From the NCBI GenBank assembly GCA_013214715.1, contig JABSSB010000155.1:1-14232 (forward strand): 14,232 nt of DNA. Reading direction: 5' to 3'. Position numbers and translations under genes: made by a program. Below are positions 13,787 to 14,232 of this stretch, one piece after another. Position 1 is the stretch's first letter. The number at the start of each line of letters is the position of its first letter. Under the pieces are notes generated by a model, which saw only the letters and a list, made by a program, of their open reading frames with translations, was not told where the DNA came from and did no database searches. Source of the stretch: Paracoccaceae bacterium (GTDB lineage: Bacteria; Pseudomonadota; Alphaproteobacteria; Rhodobacterales; Rhodobacteraceae).

Positions 13787-14232
13787 TTAATCGAGGCTTG
13801 CAATCCACTCGCGGATCAGAGCCACGCCCTCTTCATGCACGAGGCCACGGCCGAGTTCCGGCATCATGATGCCGGGATCGTCCGACGCCAGGCGATAGAG
13901 CAGGAACGACTGATCCGGCGCGCCGGGCGCGATGGCCCAGTCCATGCCTCCTGATCCCCGCCCGGCGGCCACGGGGGTCTTGCGGATGCCCAAATGTGCG
14001 GGGCGGGTTTCCTCCCAGTTCAGATACAGCGCAGATGTGTCCGCCGGCAGGCCCGGCGCATGGCAATGGGCGCAATTGGCGTCCAGATAGGCCCGTGCCC
14101 GGTCCTCCAGCGGCGCCTCCGGGTCATTCCAGACCGGCAAACCAGGTGCGTCGTTGCGCGTCTTGGCCAGCACGCCAGCCGCAACCAGCCGGGCCAGCTG
14201 ATCGCCGTGGTTGAGATTGCGCAGCTTGGGAC
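13787..14232 (-). CDS. SO2930/HNE_0200-family c-type cytochrome, C-terminal part (partial)
   Basis: About 147 residues are visible; the frame continues past the window edge, so the start is missing. The heme-binding motif CAHCH (14074-14060) sits in RAYLDANCAHCHAPGLPADT, followed by VAAGRGSGGMDWAIAPGAPD and IMMPELGRGLVHEEGVALI. This order is typical of the SO2930 (HNE_0200) diheme cytochrome family (TIGR03806): an exported protein with a c-type heme domain at its C-terminus. Upstream residues PKLRNLNHGDQLARL also fit. It probably acts in the periplasm in electron transfer; the donor and acceptor are unknown. The second heme site and signal peptide would lie outside the window. The stop is TAA at 13789-13787, so the C-terminus is complete. 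Confidence 0.85.
   Translation of the reverse strand, partial: PKLRNLNHGDQLARLVAAGVLAKTRNDAPGLPVWNDPEAPLEDRARAYLDANCAHCHAPGLPADTSALYLNWEETRPAHLGIRKTPVAAGRGSGGMDWAIAPGAPDQSFLLYRLASDDPGIMMPELGRGLVHEEGVALIREWIASLD

Noticed and set aside
13781..13797. CGCG-GTCA-CGCG dyad as terminator of the cytochrome gene
   Set aside because: Only four strong pairs and no T-run; too weak to call. It also overlaps the end of the gene.

Overview
The window looks like chromosomal DNA of a marine-type alphaproteobacterium of the Rhodobacteraceae (Roseobacter group). The base composition is GC-rich, and the gene set is typical of that family: a PhbB-type acetoacetyl-CoA reductase tail, decaprenyl diphosphate synthase beside a DUF2007 protein and TrmN6, a TPR lipoprotein-like gene in front of ispE, ETF-ubiquinone oxidoreductase, EthD, and a 156-residue GreA. 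No rRNA, tRNA, CRISPR array, transposase or phage gene was seen.

Layout. 1-75 is the 3' end of phbB. 299-1404 is a more A/T-rich glycosyltransferase whose reading frame changes three times. It is followed by a compact minus-strand unit (about 1411-1658) with its own promoter, a 39-residue ORF and a strong intrinsic terminator. 1702-3527 is a GcvA-like LysR regulator overlapping a YddG-like DMT exporter. On the minus strand follow a YdcH-family protein (3509-3673) and the DUF2007-TrmN6 pair (4751-3769). The latter is divergent from ddsA (4806-5804) across a 54-base gap holding two adjacent palindromes. ddsA converges on a minus-strand series: ETF-QO (10068-8416), a secreted TPR protein (8322-6601) and ispE (6611-5811). 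On the plus strand come an EthD-family protein (10268-10576), greA (10735-11205) and a two-TM conserved hypothetical protein (11223-12242). The last part is gene-poor: 662 bases without a recognised gene, an AsnC/Lrp-family regulator (12905-13366), 420 bases without a recognised gene, then the C-terminal part of an SO2930/HNE_0200-family c-type cytochrome leaving the window on the minus strand.

How the genes work together. Most are housekeeping. ispE (MEP pathway) and ddsA (decaprenyl chain) both serve isoprenoid and ubiquinone-10 supply, and ETF-QO feeds electrons into that ubiquinone pool. The LysR-exporter pair is a likely regulator-plus-efflux module for an amino-acid-like compound. TrmN6 and GreA serve tRNA modification and transcription elongation.

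I did not find a convincing new biological system. The best leads are the frame-disrupted glycosyltransferase, where one break falls on a canonical -1 slippery heptamer; the self-contained 39-residue ORF unit; the twin palindromes between DUF2007 and ddsA; and the conserved but uncharacterised two-TM protein behind greA.
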